Shown here in pieces: positions 9,145 through 17,450 of a stretch of DNA of 64,000 bases (position 1 is its first letter; each line of letters starts with the position of its first letter). The DNA is from Streptomyces xanthophaeus (lineage in GTDB: Bacteria > Actinomycetota > Actinomycetes > Streptomycetales > Streptomycetaceae). The notes below the pieces were generated by a model, which had not been told where the DNA came from, ran no database searches, and saw nothing but the letters and a program-made list of their open reading frames with translations. Where the stretch lies: the NCBI RefSeq assembly GCF_000725805.1, contig NZ_JOFT01000034.1, positions 62,001 through 126,000 on the forward strand, written 5' to 3'. A program made the translations under genes and the position numbers.

Positions 9145-9294
9145 TCAGCCGCCGCACTGGCAGGGGGCACCGGACTGGCAGCCGCAGCCGCAGCCCGAGC
9201 CGCAGCCGCATGCCGCGAGCAGCGGCAGCCGCAGCGGCTCGGGCCGGGGCGGCTGGTCCTGCTCCGGGGTGATGGGTACGGGGGAATCGGGCAT
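9145..9294 (-). CDS. Very small cysteine-rich protein (49 aa)
   Basis: A perfect AGGAGG box lies seven bases before the ATG at 9294. The first 28 residues are Pro-rich and acidic (MPDSPVPITPEQDQ). The last 21 residues hold eight cysteines in CxCxxxCxCxC-like spacing and end in PCQCGG. This could bind metal like a metallothionein or be a modified peptide; neither is shown. I recall similar short reading frames beside phoU in other streptomycetes, which supports a real gene. It is monocistronic, with a terminator-like hairpin just downstream. Confidence 0.7.
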   Translation of the reverse strand: MPDSPVPITPEQDQPPRPEPLRLPLLAACGCGSGCGCGCQSGAPCQCGG

Positions 9295-9419
9295 GGTTCC
9301 TCCTCGTGCGGGCGGCGTACGGGCCGCCGTACGACGGCCCGCCTTCGCCTCATTCATGCCCAGCCGCACCGGCGCGTCAACGGCGCATTGGGGCTCGCGC
9401 CATCCGTCGGACGCTGCGA

Positions 9420-10097
9420 TCAGACGCCCTCGACCTGGGTCGGCGCCTGGAGCTCGTCCGCGTGCTCGCCCGTCACCAGGTAGACCACGCGCTTGGCCAC
9501 GGACACCGCGTGGTCCGCGAAGCGCTCGTAGTAGCGGCCGAGCAGCGTCACGTCCACCGCCGTCTCGATGCCGTGCTTCCAGCGGTCGTCCATCAGGTGC
9601 TGGAACAGCGTGCGGTGCAGGTGGTCCATCTCGTCGTCGTCCTGCTCCAGCTGGAGCGCCAGGTCGACGTCCTTGGTGATGATCACCTCAGCGGCCTTCG
9701 CCATCAGGCGCTGCGCCAGCTGCCCCATCTCCAGGATGGTGGCGTGCAGGTCGCGCGGCACGGCGGTGTCCGGGAAGCGCAGCCGGGCGAGCTTCGCCAC
9801 GTGCTGGGCCAGGTCGCCGCTGCGCTCCAGGTCGGCGCTCATCCGCAGCGAGGTCACGACGATGCGCAGGTCGGTGGCGACCGGCTGCTGCCGGGCCAGC
9901 AGGGCGATGGCGCGGGCCTCCAGGTCGTGCTGGAGGTCGTCGACCTTCTGGTCGGCGGCGATGACGCTCTCGGCGAGCTTCAGGTCGGCGTCGAGCATGG
10001 ACGTCGTGGCCCGCCCGATCGCGGAACCGACCAGCCGGGCCATCTCGACCAGGCTCTCTCCGATCGAGTCCAGTTCCTCGTGGTACGCGTCACGCAT
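9420..10097 (-). CDS. phoU: Phosphate signalling protein PhoU
   Basis: The 225-residue protein consists of two repeated three-helix bundles, with the PhoU metal-binding type segments near ESVIAADQKVDDLQ in the first half and AEVIITKDVDLALQ in the second, plus the GRYYERFADHAVSVA signature at the end. PhoU links the Pst phosphate transporter to the PhoR kinase and dampens the phosphate-starvation response. It is divergent from phoR with a shared promoter region that carries the PHO box, so PhoP is expected to control it directly. Confidence 0.93.
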   Translation of the reverse strand: MRDAYHEELDSIGESLVEMARLVGSAIGRATTSMLDADLKLAESVIAADQKVDDLQHDLEARAIALLARQQPVATDLRIVVTSLRMSADLERSGDLAQHVAKLARLRFPDTAVPRDLHATILEMGQLAQRLMAKAAEVIITKDVDLALQLEQDDDEMDHLHRTLFQHLMDDRWKHGIETAVDVTLLGRYYERFADHAVSVAKRVVYLVTGEHADELQAPTQVEGV

Positions 10098-10207
10098 GTC
10101 TGGTGTCCCTCTCTAGACCTACTGCACTACTGCCGGGGCGCGGGCCGGGGCGGCCGGTTTCTTCCCACGTTGACACGGTGAGCCGCAAACGCGTCCGACT
10201 CCGGCAC

Positions 10208-10240
10208 CCCAAGTGAATCAACCCCGTCCCCAGGGTGAAC
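10208..10240 (-). promoter_or_regulatory. PHO box (PhoP operator) between phoU and phoR
   Basis: Read on the minus strand there are three consecutive 11-bp units: GTTCACCCTGG (10240-10230), GGACGGGGTTG (10229-10219) and ATTCACTTGGG (10218-10208). The first closely matches the known Streptomyces PhoP direct-repeat unit, which begins GTTCACC; the third is a weaker match and the middle one is degenerate, as is common. The position upstream of phoU and phoR supports autoregulation. Confidence 0.75.
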
Positions 10241-10301
10241 TCTGGGCGACGAGTGTTCGAGGTGGCACCCGAACGGCTGTGGAAGTGTCGTTCTGCCTGC
10301 T

Positions 10302-10307
10302 TAACCT
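10302..10307 (+). promoter_or_regulatory. -10 box (TAACCT) for leaderless phoR-phoP
   Basis: TAACCT ends six bases before the phoR ATG at 10314 and no ribosome-binding site is visible. A leaderless phoRP transcript fits what I recall for S. coelicolor. Confidence 0.55.
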
Positions 10308-10313
10308 GGATGC

Positions 10314-11561
10314 ATGGACGTGAACGCGGCGGTCGCCGCAGCTGCAGCGATCGCCGGTCTTTGCACCGGTGTGATCGCGATGCTGGCGTTCCGCTGGAGC
10401 GAGCGCGACCAAGCCCGCCCCACCCGGAGCTCCATGCGCCCCGACATCAATGCGGTGCTCCCGCCCGGCGTGGACACCGTCCTCTCCGTGCTCCGCTCCT
10501 CCGCCGTCGTCCTGGACGAGGGCGACGCGGTGGTCAAGGCCAGCTCGGCGGCGTACGCCCTCGGGCTGGTCCGCGGCGGCAAGCTGGCGGTGGAGCCCAT
10601 GCTCCACATGGCCCGCGACACCCGGCGGGACGGGGAGATACGCCAGGTCGAGCTCGACCTGCCGCGGCGCGGCACCGGCCGCGGCGAGGCCCTCGCGGTC
10701 TCGGCGCGCGTGGCCCCGCTCGGCTCCCGCCTGGTGCTCCTGCTGGTCGAGGACCTCACCGAGGCCCGCCGGATCGAGGCCGTGCGCCGTGACTTCGTGG
10801 CCAACGTGTCCCACGAGCTGAAGACCCCGGTCGGAGCGATCTCCCTGCTCTCCGAGGCGGTCATGGACGCCGCCGACGACCCCGAGGCGGTCAGCCGCTT
10901 CGCGGGCCGCATGCAGATCGAGTCCACCCGCCTGATCAATCTCGTGCAGGAGCTCATCGACCTCTCCCGGGTGCAGAACGACGACCCGCTGGAGGACGCC
11001 GAGCCGGTCCGCGTGGACACGCTGGTCGCCGAGGCCATCGACCGCTGCCGCCACACGGCCTCCTCCAAACAGATCACCATGGCCTCGGGCGGCACCGCTG
11101 ACCTGCGCGTCTGGGGCAACCGCGGACAGCTCGCGGCCGCCCTCGGCAATCTCGTGGAGAACGCCGTCAACTACAGCCCCGCCCGCACCCGCGTCGGCAT
11201 CGCCGCACGCAGGGTCGCGGCTCCTGGGGGAGACTTGATCGAGATAGCCGTGACCGACCAGGGCATCGGCATCCCGGAAAAGGACCGCGAGCGCATCTTC
11301 GAGCGCTTCTACCGCGTGGACCCGGCCCGCTCCCGTGCCACGGGAGGAACCGGCCTCGGCCTTGCGATCGTGAAGCACGTGGCGGCCTCGCACGGCGGGG
11401 AGGTGGCGGTCTGGAGCTCGGAGGGCCAGGGCTCCACGTTCACCCTGCGCCTGCCCGAGGCGGCGGCGCCGGCCACCGCGGCGAAGGCCACCGAATCCAC
11501 TCAGCCCCTGCTTGAACCAGAAACAGCACCAGCCATCCCTGCCCCGGAGGTCCTTCCGTGA
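10314..11561 (+). CDS. phoR: Phosphate-sensing histidine kinase PhoR
   Basis: A single transmembrane helix (residues 5-26, then RWSERDQ) anchors the 415-residue kinase, with almost nothing outside the membrane. A PAS-like region covers about residues 55-150. The dimerisation domain has the phospho-acceptor H167 in NVSHELKTP. ATPase motifs follow: N box in LGNLVENAVNYS, G1 in VTDQGIGIP, F box in IFERFYRVD and G2 in GGTGLGLAIVKH. It phosphorylates PhoP when phosphate is scarce. Its stop overlaps the phoP start (GTGA), so the two proteins are translationally coupled. The tail after the catalytic domain is Ala/Pro-rich. Confidence 0.93.
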   Translation: MDVNAAVAAAAAIAGLCTGVIAMLAFRWSERDQARPTRSSMRPDINAVLPPGVDTVLSVLRSSAVVLDEGDAVVKASSAAYALGLVRGGKLAVEPMLHMARDTRRDGEIRQVELDLPRRGTGRGEALAVSARVAPLGSRLVLLLVEDLTEARRIEAVRRDFVANVSHELKTPVGAISLLSEAVMDAADDPEAVSRFAGRMQIESTRLINLVQELIDLSRVQNDDPLEDAEPVRVDTLVAEAIDRCRHTASSKQITMASGGTADLRVWGNRGQLAAALGNLVENAVNYSPARTRVGIAARRVAAPGGDLIEIAVTDQGIGIPEKDRERIFERFYRVDPARSRATGGTGLGLAIVKHVAASHGGEVAVWSSEGQGSTFTLRLPEAAAPATAAKATESTQPLLEPETAPAIPAPEVLP

Positions 11562-12238
11562 CCCGAGTGCTCGTCGTCGAGGATGAGGAATCCTTCAGCG
11601 ACGCCCTGTCCTACATGCTCCGCAAGGAAGGCTTCGAGGTCGCGATCGCGGCGACCGGGCCCGACGGGCTCGACGAGTTCGAGCGCAACGGCGCCGACCT
11701 CGTCCTCCTCGACCTGATGCTCCCCGGCCTGCCCGGCACAGAGGTCTGCCGGCAGCTGCGCGGCCGCTCCAACGTCCCCGTGATCATGGTGACCGCCAAG
11801 GACAGCGAGATCGACAAGGTCGTCGGGCTGGAGATAGGAGCCGACGACTACGTCACCAAGCCCTTCTCCTCGCGGGAGCTGGTCGCCCGCATCCGCGCGG
11901 TCCTGCGCCGCCGCGGCGAGCCGGAGGAGGTCACCCCGGCGGCCCTGGAGGCCGGGCCCGTACGGATGGACGTCGACCGCCACGTGGTCACCGTCGCCGG
12001 CGGGAAGGTCGACCTTCCGCTGAAGGAGTTCGACCTGCTGGAGATGCTGCTGCGCAACGCGGGCCGGGTCCTGACCCGCATGCAGCTGATCGACCGGGTC
12101 TGGGGCGCGGACTACGTCGGCGACACCAAGACCCTCGACGTCCACGTCAAGCGCCTGCGAGCCAAGATCGAGCCCGACCCGGGCGCCCCGCGCTACCTGG
12201 TCACGGTGCGCGGCCTGGGCTACAAGTTCGAGCCGTAG
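11558..12238 (+). CDS. phoP: Response regulator PhoP
   Basis: This 226-residue OmpR/PhoB-class regulator has acidic residues D9 and E10 in VVEDEES, the phospho-acceptor D52 in LLLDLMLPGLPG, the conserved Thr/Lys pair (MVTAKDS, YVTKPFS), and a winged-helix output domain with LPLKEFDLLEMLLRN and KTLDVHVKRLRAKIE. PhoP binds PHO boxes to activate phosphate scavenging genes and to repress antibiotic and nitrogen genes in Streptomyces. It is the last gene of the operon, closed by a 19-bp hairpin. Confidence 0.95.
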   Translation: MTRVLVVEDEESFSDALSYMLRKEGFEVAIAATGPDGLDEFERNGADLVLLDLMLPGLPGTEVCRQLRGRSNVPVIMVTAKDSEIDKVVGLEIGADDYVTKPFSSRELVARIRAVLRRRGEPEEVTPAALEAGPVRMDVDRHVVTVAGGKVDLPLKEFDLLEMLLRNAGRVLTRMQLIDRVWGADYVGDTKTLDVHVKRLRAKIEPDPGAPRYLVTVRGLGYKFEP

Positions 12239-12280
12239 GCCGACGAGGCCGACAGGTCCGACCAGGCCGTCCCGGGCAAG

Positions 12281-12322
12281 CGGGAAGGGCCCCGGCCGCA
12301 GTAGCGGCCGGGGCCCTTCCCG
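12281..12322. terminator. Strong bidirectional hairpin after phoP
   Basis: A perfect 19-bp stem (12281-12299 with 12304-12322) and an AGTA loop lie between the convergent phoP and lipoprotein genes. No long T-tract is present, typical of Streptomyces. Confidence 0.88.
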
Positions 12323-12347
12323 TACGTCGTGCCGGTGCGGCGGTGCC

Positions 12348-13037
12348 TCAGTGGCCCGCGGCGCGCGAGGGGGAGCCGGACGGCGAGCCACCGGCGTTGC
12401 CGGACGGGCTGCCCGAGGCGGAACCGGAGGGCGAACCCGACGCCGCGCCGGAGGGCGAGCCCGAGGGGGAACCGGACGGGGTGCCCGAGGGGCTGCCCGA
12501 CGGGCTGGCGGCGGCGGGGGCCGCGGTCGGGCCGAATCCCTCGTAGATGCCCGTGCCGGGGACCACGAAGGCGTCCAGCTCGACGCTGCCCGTGCTGCTC
12601 AGCTGGAAGACGACCTTCTGCACGTTGCCGTCCTCAAGGGCCTCGGCGCCCTCGACCACGGCGGAGGCGTTGCCCTTGCCGCCCAGCACCAGGGAGCCGC
12701 CGGCCGGCACGGTGACCTTGCCGGTGCCCTCGGCGGCCTTCAGCGCGACCTTGGCCTTGCCACCCGGGAGGGTGACGGAGTCAAGGGTCTGGGCCTCGGA
12801 GCCCGCGTTGAACAGGGTCGCGGAGACGGCAGCGGGCCCGGGGCCCTTCTTGTCCTTCTCGCCCTGGGTGATCACCACAGCGTTCTGGATCTTGATGTCG
12901 CCCTTGGTGGTGGCGGCGTTGTCCGGCTTGATCTGGAGAGTCTCTGCGTGCTGTCCCGCGGCGCAAGCGGCCAGCGAGGCGATCGAGAACACGACGGCAG
13001 AGGCGGCGAGGGCGCCGCGTCGAAGGCTGCGGCTCAC
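12348..13037 (-). CDS. Lipoprotein with PCuAC/DUF461-like domain and PSGS repeat tail
   Basis: The 229-residue precursor has a basic start (MSRSLRRGA), a hydrophobic segment and a lipobox (SLAACA, Cys at residue 25), so it should be lipidated outside the membrane. The middle domain (about residues 45-165; IQNAVVITQGEKDKKGPGPAAVSATLFNAGSEAQTL in outline) resembles the beta-sandwich of PCuAC/DUF461 copper-handling or accessory lipoproteins, but the usual Met/His copper ligands are not evident. The last 60 residues are a low-complexity (P/S/G/A)SGS repeat, a likely cell-wall spacer. Function remains open. Confidence 0.75.
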   Translation of the reverse strand: MSRSLRRGALAASAVVFSIASLAACAAGQHAETLQIKPDNAATTKGDIKIQNAVVITQGEKDKKGPGPAAVSATLFNAGSEAQTLDSVTLPGGKAKVALKAAEGTGKVTVPAGGSLVLGGKGNASAVVEGAEALEDGNVQKVVFQLSSTGSVELDAFVVPGTGIYEGFGPTAAPAAASPSGSPSGTPSGSPSGSPSGAASGSPSGSASGSPSGNAGGSPSGSPSRAAGH

Positions 13038-13718
13038 GGCGGCGGCAACTCCTTGGACGTACAGAACGGGAGGGTGGACGCTCGGAACGGCCGAGGTAAA
13101 GCCGCTCTAAGGGTGTGTCAGCGCGCTTAGGTTACCGAGCCGCCGCCCCGCCCCCGCACCCGACCCTCCGCAGCACACGGGCCGCCCTCGCCCCGCCCTT
13201 CGATCTTGTATTCCGGATCAGGCCCGGCCCGAGCTTCCGTCGCCGATCATGGGTCCTTCGCAAAACGTCCGCCCGGCCTCCGGTGATCGCCTCCGTGATC
13301 CCTTCCGTGATCCCTTCCGTGACCGCCTCCGTGATCGTCCGGTGATCGCCCCGGGGCCGGCCCCGTGATCAATTCCGGGATTCCCTCGAACGTACCTGCG
13401 TGATCAATTCCGGATTGGGCCGGAACCCCTCCGTACGGGCGCCCGCCAGTCGAACGGAGTAGTTCGGTTTCCGGCCTTGGAACCCGGCAAAACGGGACGT
13501 ACGTCACGCTGGCGGGTGTGCCGGACAGGTGTAGCGTGGCCCTTTCGCCCGGTCCGCGCAGCGCCCCCGACCTGCGAATACCCCCTTCCCGGAGCCCTCC
13601 GCAGCACGTTTCTGTTGCTGTTGTCAAGCCCCGAGATGTGCCCTGACCTGCGAAAACGCCATTCATAACAGTCAGTTCTCGTGTTACCCTGGATAGCCAC
13701 GGAAGGGGTACCTGTCAC
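13038..13718. other. 681-bp gap upstream of carD
   Basis: This long gap separates the divergent lipoprotein gene and carD. It holds the 12-bp tandem array and the 15-bp repeat pair listed separately, and must contain both promoters. Opposite-strand reading frames through it are repetitive (DHGRDHGG) and are judged non-coding. Confidence 0.6.
13281..13352. repeat. Six 12-bp tandem units around GTGATC
   Basis: Units of 12 bp with consensus CCGTGATCCCTT/CCGTGATCGCCT run from 13281 to 13352; two consecutive copies at 13293-13316 are identical. Two 15-bp copies of CGTGATCAATTCCGG follow at 13364-13378 and 13399-13413, start to start 35 bp. The shared GTGATC core suggests one family of protein-binding sites, or slippage. 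Confidence 0.75.
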
Positions 13719-14201
13719 ATGACGTTCAAGGTTGGCGACACCGTGGTCTATCCCCATCACGGGGCCGCGCTGATCGAGGCCATTGAGACTCGTCAGATCA
13801 AAGGCGTGGACAAGACCTACTTGGTGCTCAAGGTCGCCCAGGGCGACCTGACGGTTCGTGTGCCTGCGGACAATGCGGAGTTCGTCGGTGTTCGCGACGT
13901 AGTCGGCCAGGACGGGCTGGACCGGGTCTTCGAGGTGCTTCGCGCACCGTACGCAGAAGAGCCGACGAACTGGTCCCGGCGCTACAAGGCAAATCTGGAA
14001 AAGCTCGCTTCTGGCGATGTCATCAAGGTCGCGGAAGTAGTGCGTGACCTGTGGCGTCGTGAGCGCGAGCGCGGACTGTCCGCGGGTGAGAAGCGCATGC
14101 TCGCGAAGGCGCGTCAGATCCTGGTGAGCGAGCTCGCGCTCGCCGAGAACACGAACGAGGACAAGGCCGAGGCCCTCCTCGACGAGGTGCTCGCGTCCTG
14201 A
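13719..14201 (+). CDS. carD: CarD-family RNA polymerase-binding regulator
   Basis: The 160-residue protein has the N-terminal RNA polymerase beta-interacting Tudor-like domain ([20 protein letters not shown]) and a C-terminal helical domain ([35 protein letters not shown]) with the tryptophan that wedges the upstream edge of the -10 bubble. CarD stabilises the open promoter complex at many promoters, including rRNA. Length and motifs fit the full family. It is transcribed alone from the long repeat-containing region upstream. Confidence 0.95.
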   Translation: MTFKVGDTVVYPHHGAALIEAIETRQIKGVDKTYLVLKVAQGDLTVRVPADNAEFVGVRDVVGQDGLDRVFEVLRAPYAEEPTNWSRRYKANLEKLASGDVIKVAEVVRDLWRRERERGLSAGEKRMLAKARQILVSELALAENTNEDKAEALLDEVLAS

Positions 14202-14574
14202 CGCGAGGGCCCGTCCACCGTTCACGTTCCGTTCGGTCATGTCGCTCTCGACGCGGCTGACCACACGGATCACACGGGTTCATCAAAACAGTGTTCACAC
14301 AGTTGTGCCGCGGTGCCCGCTGACAAGGCCTCTCCTCCACGAGAGGCCTGTCGCCGGGCGCTGCGGCATGTCTGTACCCATACCGTGTGAACCCACCTAC
14401 CTCACTGGCGTACCGGGTCCGGATCAGCCTGCTCGGCCGGTCGTCACGGAAGGGGCGAGGGCATCGCACCCGGCACGCCCCCCAGCTGTCGGCCGGGGGT
14501 CACCCCCAGGGCCATACCCATGTCCGCCGAAGCCACAAACCTGGCCGCGCAACCCGGAGCCATCGGAGCCATCG
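14202..14574. other. 373-bp gap between carD and ispD with a terminator hairpin
   Basis: AGGCCTCTC (14326-14334) and GAGAGGCCT (14341-14349) form a perfect stem with a six-base loop, a likely carD terminator. The rest presumably holds the ispD promoter. I see no small gene. Confidence 0.6.
14326..14349 (+). terminator. Hairpin terminator after carD
   Basis: A 9-bp perfect stem, AGGCCTCTC/GAGAGGCCT, with loop CTCCAC about 125 bp downstream of the carD stop. Confidence 0.55.
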
Positions 14575-15339
14575 ATGCATGACGAACCGCGCCCCGAGGG
14601 CGCCCCGCACCCCCACCACACCGCCGCGGTCATCCCGGCCGCCGGCCGCGGGGTACGCCTCGGCCCCGGTGCCCCCAAGGCCCTCAGGTCCCTCGGCGGC
14701 ACCCCCATGCTCATCCACGCCGTCCGCGCGATGGCCCGCTCGCGCGCGGTCTCCCTCGTGGTCGTCGTCGCCCCGCCCGCCGAGGTCGCCGAGGTGCGCC
14801 TGCTGCTCGGCGAGCACGCCCTGCCGGAGCGCACCGAGGTCCTGGTCGTCGGCGGCGGCGAGACCCGCCAGGAGTCCGTGCGCGCGGGCCTCGACGCCCT
14901 CCCCGGGCACATCACCTCGGTGCTCGTCCACGACGCGGCCCGGCCGCTGGTCCCCGTGGACACGGTGGACGCCGTCGTGGAGGCCGTCCGCGAGGGCGCC
15001 CCGGCCGTGGTGCCCGGGATGCCGCTGGCCGACACCGTCAAGGAGGTCGAGCCCGGCGGGCCCGGCGCGGCCGAGCCGGTCGTGGCCACCCCCGAGCGGG
15101 CCCGGCTGCGCGCCGTGCAGACCCCGCAGGGCTTCGACCTCGCCACCCTGATGCGCGCGCACCGGGAGGTCGACCTCGGCGGCGAGGGCGCCACCGACGA
15201 CGCCGGGATGGTGGAGCGGCTCGGCATCACCGTCATGGTGGTCCCCGGCCACGAAGAGGCCTTCAAGGTCACCCGCCCGCTCGACCTGGTCCTCGCCGAG
15301 GCCGTACTCGCCCGTAGGAGGGCCACCGATGCCTACTGA
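14575..15339 (+). CDS. ispD: 2-C-methyl-D-erythritol 4-phosphate cytidylyltransferase
   Basis: IspD couples CTP to methylerythritol phosphate in the MEP isoprenoid pathway. The 254-residue protein begins with the nucleotide-binding [21 protein letters not shown] loop in outline (G-rich, Arg and Lys of the CTP site) and continues with [27 protein letters not shown] and [12 protein letters not shown], all typical. The ATG at 14575 follows a GGAG box and starts just before the domain; upstream in-frame codons are not protein-like. Its end overlaps the start of ispF by 11 bp, so the pair is translationally coupled. Confidence 0.93.
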   Translation: MHDEPRPEGAPHPHHTAAVIPAAGRGVRLGPGAPKALRSLGGTPMLIHAVRAMARSRAVSLVVVVAPPAEVAEVRLLLGEHALPERTEVLVVGGGETRQESVRAGLDALPGHITSVLVHDAARPLVPVDTVDAVVEAVREGAPAVVPGMPLADTVKEVEPGGPGAAEPVVATPERARLRAVQTPQGFDLATLMRAHREVDLGGEGATDDAGMVERLGITVMVVPGHEEAFKVTRPLDLVLAEAVLARRRATDAY

Positions 15340-15862
15340 CCCCACCGCTTCCCCGGACGGCGCCGGCCGCCCCGCCCCGCCCCTGATCCCGCTCGTCGGC
15401 ATCGGCACCGACGTGCACGCCTTCGAGACCGGGCGCGAGCTGTGGTGCGCCGGTCTGCTGTGGGAGGGCGAGGACGGCCTCGCCGGGCACTCCGACGGCG
15501 ACGTCGCCGCGCACGCCGCCTGTGACGCCCTCTTCTCCGCAGCGGGCGTCGGGGACCTCGGCGCGCACTTCGGCACCTCCCGCCCCGAGTGGTCCGGCGC
15601 CGCCGGCGTCACCCTCCTGGCGGAGGCCGCGCGCATCGTCCGCGCCGAGGGCTTCGAGATCGGCAACATCGCGATCCAGGTGATCGGCGTACGGCCGAAG
15701 ATCGGCAAGCGGCGCGAAGAGGCGCAGAAGGCGCTCGCGGCCGCGGCGGGCGCCCCCGTGTCCGTGTCGGGCACCACCACCGACGGCCTGGGCCTCACCG
15801 GCCGCGCCGAGGGGCTCGCCGCCATCGCCACCGCGCTGGTCTACCGGACGAGCACGACCTGA
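15329..15862 (+). CDS. ispF: 2-C-methyl-D-erythritol 2,4-cyclodiphosphate synthase
   Basis: IspF cyclises CDP-methylerythritol 2-phosphate in the MEP pathway. The 177-residue sequence has the metal ligands in GIGTDVHAF (D, H), the [11 protein letters not shown] motif with a further His, VIGVRPKIG and the [15 protein letters not shown] end motif. A Pro-rich lead of about 18 residues precedes the domain. The start lies inside the end of ispD. A hairpin (CCCCGCG at 15903-15909 with CGCGGGG at 15922-15928) follows the stop. Confidence 0.93.
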   Translation: MPTDPTASPDGAGRPAPPLIPLVGIGTDVHAFETGRELWCAGLLWEGEDGLAGHSDGDVAAHAACDALFSAAGVGDLGAHFGTSRPEWSGAAGVTLLAEAARIVRAEGFEIGNIAIQVIGVRPKIGKRREEAQKALAAAAGAPVSVSGTTTDGLGLTGRAEGLAAIATALVYRTSTT

Positions 15863-15944
15863 GCACCGGTGGGCCGGAGCACCGCTTCGGCAACAAACGC
15901 ACCCCGCGTCCCGAAAGGGTCGCGGGGCACTGCTACAGGCCCAC

Positions 15945-15950
15945 TACCCT
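15945..15950 (+). promoter_or_regulatory. -10 box (TACCCT) for leaderless cysS
   Basis: TACCCT ends seven bases before the GTG at 15958, with no ribosome-binding site visible. Confidence 0.45.
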
Positions 15951-15957
15951 TGATGCC

Positions 15958-17355
15958 GTGACTATTCGCCTGTACGACACCAGCGCCCGGCAGATCCGCG
16001 ACTTCACTCCGCTCACGGCGGGCTGTGTCTCGATCTACCTCTGTGGCGCCACGGTGCAGGCCGCCCCGCACATCGGGCACATCCGCTCGGGCCTCAACTT
16101 CGACATGATGCGCCGCTGGTTCGAGTACCGGGGCTACGAGGTCACCTTCGTCCGCAACGTCACGGACATCGACGACAAGATCATCGCGAAGTCGGCCGAG
16201 CAGCGCCGTCCCTGGTGGTCCATCGGCTACGAGAACGAGCGGGCCTTCAACGACGGCTACGCCGCCCTCGGCTGCCTCCCGCCCACCTACGAGCCCCGCG
16301 CCACCGGGCACGTCACCGAGATGGTCGAGATGATGCGCGGGCTCATCGAGCGCGGCCACGCGTACGAGTCCGAGGGCAACGTCTACTTCGACGTGAAGTC
16401 GTACGCCGACTACCTCTCGCTCTCCCGCCAGGAGCTGGACAACATCCGCCAGCCGGAGAGCACGGGCGAGACCGGCAAGCGCGACGCCCGCGACTTCGCC
16501 ATGTGGAAGTCCGTCAAGCCCGGCGAGCCCTCCTGGGAGACCCCGTGGGGCCGCGGCCGTCCGGGCTGGCACCTGGAGTGCTCCGCCATGGCGCACAAGT
16601 ACCTCGGCGAGGCCTTCGACATCCACGGCGGCGGGCTCGACCTGATCTTCCCGCACCACGAGAACGAGATCGCCCAGGCGAAGGCCTTCGGCGACGAGTT
16701 CGCGAAGTACTGGGTCCACAACGCCTGGGTCACCATGTCCGGCGAGAAGATGTCCAAGTCCCTCGGGAACTCGGTGCTCGTCTCCGAGATGGTCAAGCAG
16801 TGGCGCCCGATCGTGCTGCGCTACTACCTCGGCACCCCGCACTACCGGTCGATGATCGAGTACAGCGAGGAGGCCCTGCGCGAGGCCGAGTCCGCGTTCG
16901 CGCGGATCGAGGGCTTCTACCAGCGCGTCATCGAGAAGGCCGGGGTCGTCGAGCCCGCCGCCGAGGTGCCGCCGGCGTTCGCCGAGGCCATGGACGACGA
17001 CCTGGGCGTCCCGCAGGCGCTGGCCATCGTCCACACCACGGTCCGGCAGGGCAACAGCGCGCTGGCCGCCGACGACAAGGACGCGGCGATCGCGCGGCTG
17101 TCCGAGGTGCGGGCCATGCTCGGCGTCCTCGGCCTGGACCCGCTCGACCCGCACTGGGCGGGCGAGGCGGACCGGGGCGAGGACCTGCACGGGGCCGTCG
17201 ACACGCTCGTACGCCTGGTCCTGGAGCAGCGCGAGTCGGCGCGGGCCCGCAAGGACTGGGCGACGGCCGACGCCATCCGCGACCAGCTCCAGCAGTCCGG
17301 CCTGGTGATCGAGGACAGCCCGACCGGTCCGCGCTGGACGCTCGGTCCCCGCTGA
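15958..17355 (+). CDS. cysS: Cysteinyl-tRNA synthetase
   Basis: CysS charges tRNA-Cys. The 465-residue class I enzyme has the HIGH-type motif as HIGHIRSG, zinc ligands including YLCGATVQ near residue 28, and W-H-L-E-C in GWHLECSAMAHKYLG, DIHGGGLDLIFPHHENEIAQ in outline, and the KMSKS loop (GEKMSKSLGNS). The C-terminal DALR-type helical domain ends with the anticodon-binding region. The MshC paralogue was considered, but full length and anticodon domain support CysS. The GTG at 15958 starts VTIRLYDTSAR, the normal beginning. Confidence 0.95.
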   Translation: MTIRLYDTSARQIRDFTPLTAGCVSIYLCGATVQAAPHIGHIRSGLNFDMMRRWFEYRGYEVTFVRNVTDIDDKIIAKSAEQRRPWWSIGYENERAFNDGYAALGCLPPTYEPRATGHVTEMVEMMRGLIERGHAYESEGNVYFDVKSYADYLSLSRQELDNIRQPESTGETGKRDARDFAMWKSVKPGEPSWETPWGRGRPGWHLECSAMAHKYLGEAFDIHGGGLDLIFPHHENEIAQAKAFGDEFAKYWVHNAWVTMSGEKMSKSLGNSVLVSEMVKQWRPIVLRYYLGTPHYRSMIEYSEEALREAESAFARIEGFYQRVIEKAGVVEPAAEVPPAFAEAMDDDLGVPQALAIVHTTVRQGNSALAADDKDAAIARLSEVRAMLGVLGLDPLDPHWAGEADRGEDLHGAVDTLVRLVLEQRESARARKDWATADAIRDQLQQSGLVIEDSPTGPRWTLGPR

Positions 17356-17357
17356 GC

Positions 17358-17387
17358 CCGGGCAGCTGAGCCTGGTGTGCTGCCCGG
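17358..17387 (+). terminator. Hairpin after cysS
   Basis: CCGGGCAGC (17358-17366) pairs with GCTGCCCGG (17379-17387) across 12 bases, just past the cysS stop. Confidence 0.65.
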
Positions 17388-17450
17388 CGTTCCGGGCGGC
17401 ACACTCTTCATACGTACATACCGCAGCATCAACGAAAACAGGTAGAAGTC

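Noticed and set aside
13247-13666. 139-codon minus-strand frame upstream of carD
   Set aside because: Its C-terminal part (DHGRDHGGDH) merely translates the 12-bp tandem repeats, it lacks a ribosome site, and codon third positions are not GC-biased.
13401-13718. Sigma-R (GGAAT-N18-GTT) promoter before carD
   Set aside because: GGAAC and GTT-like pieces exist, but no pair had the exact motif and spacing, so no promoter type is assigned.
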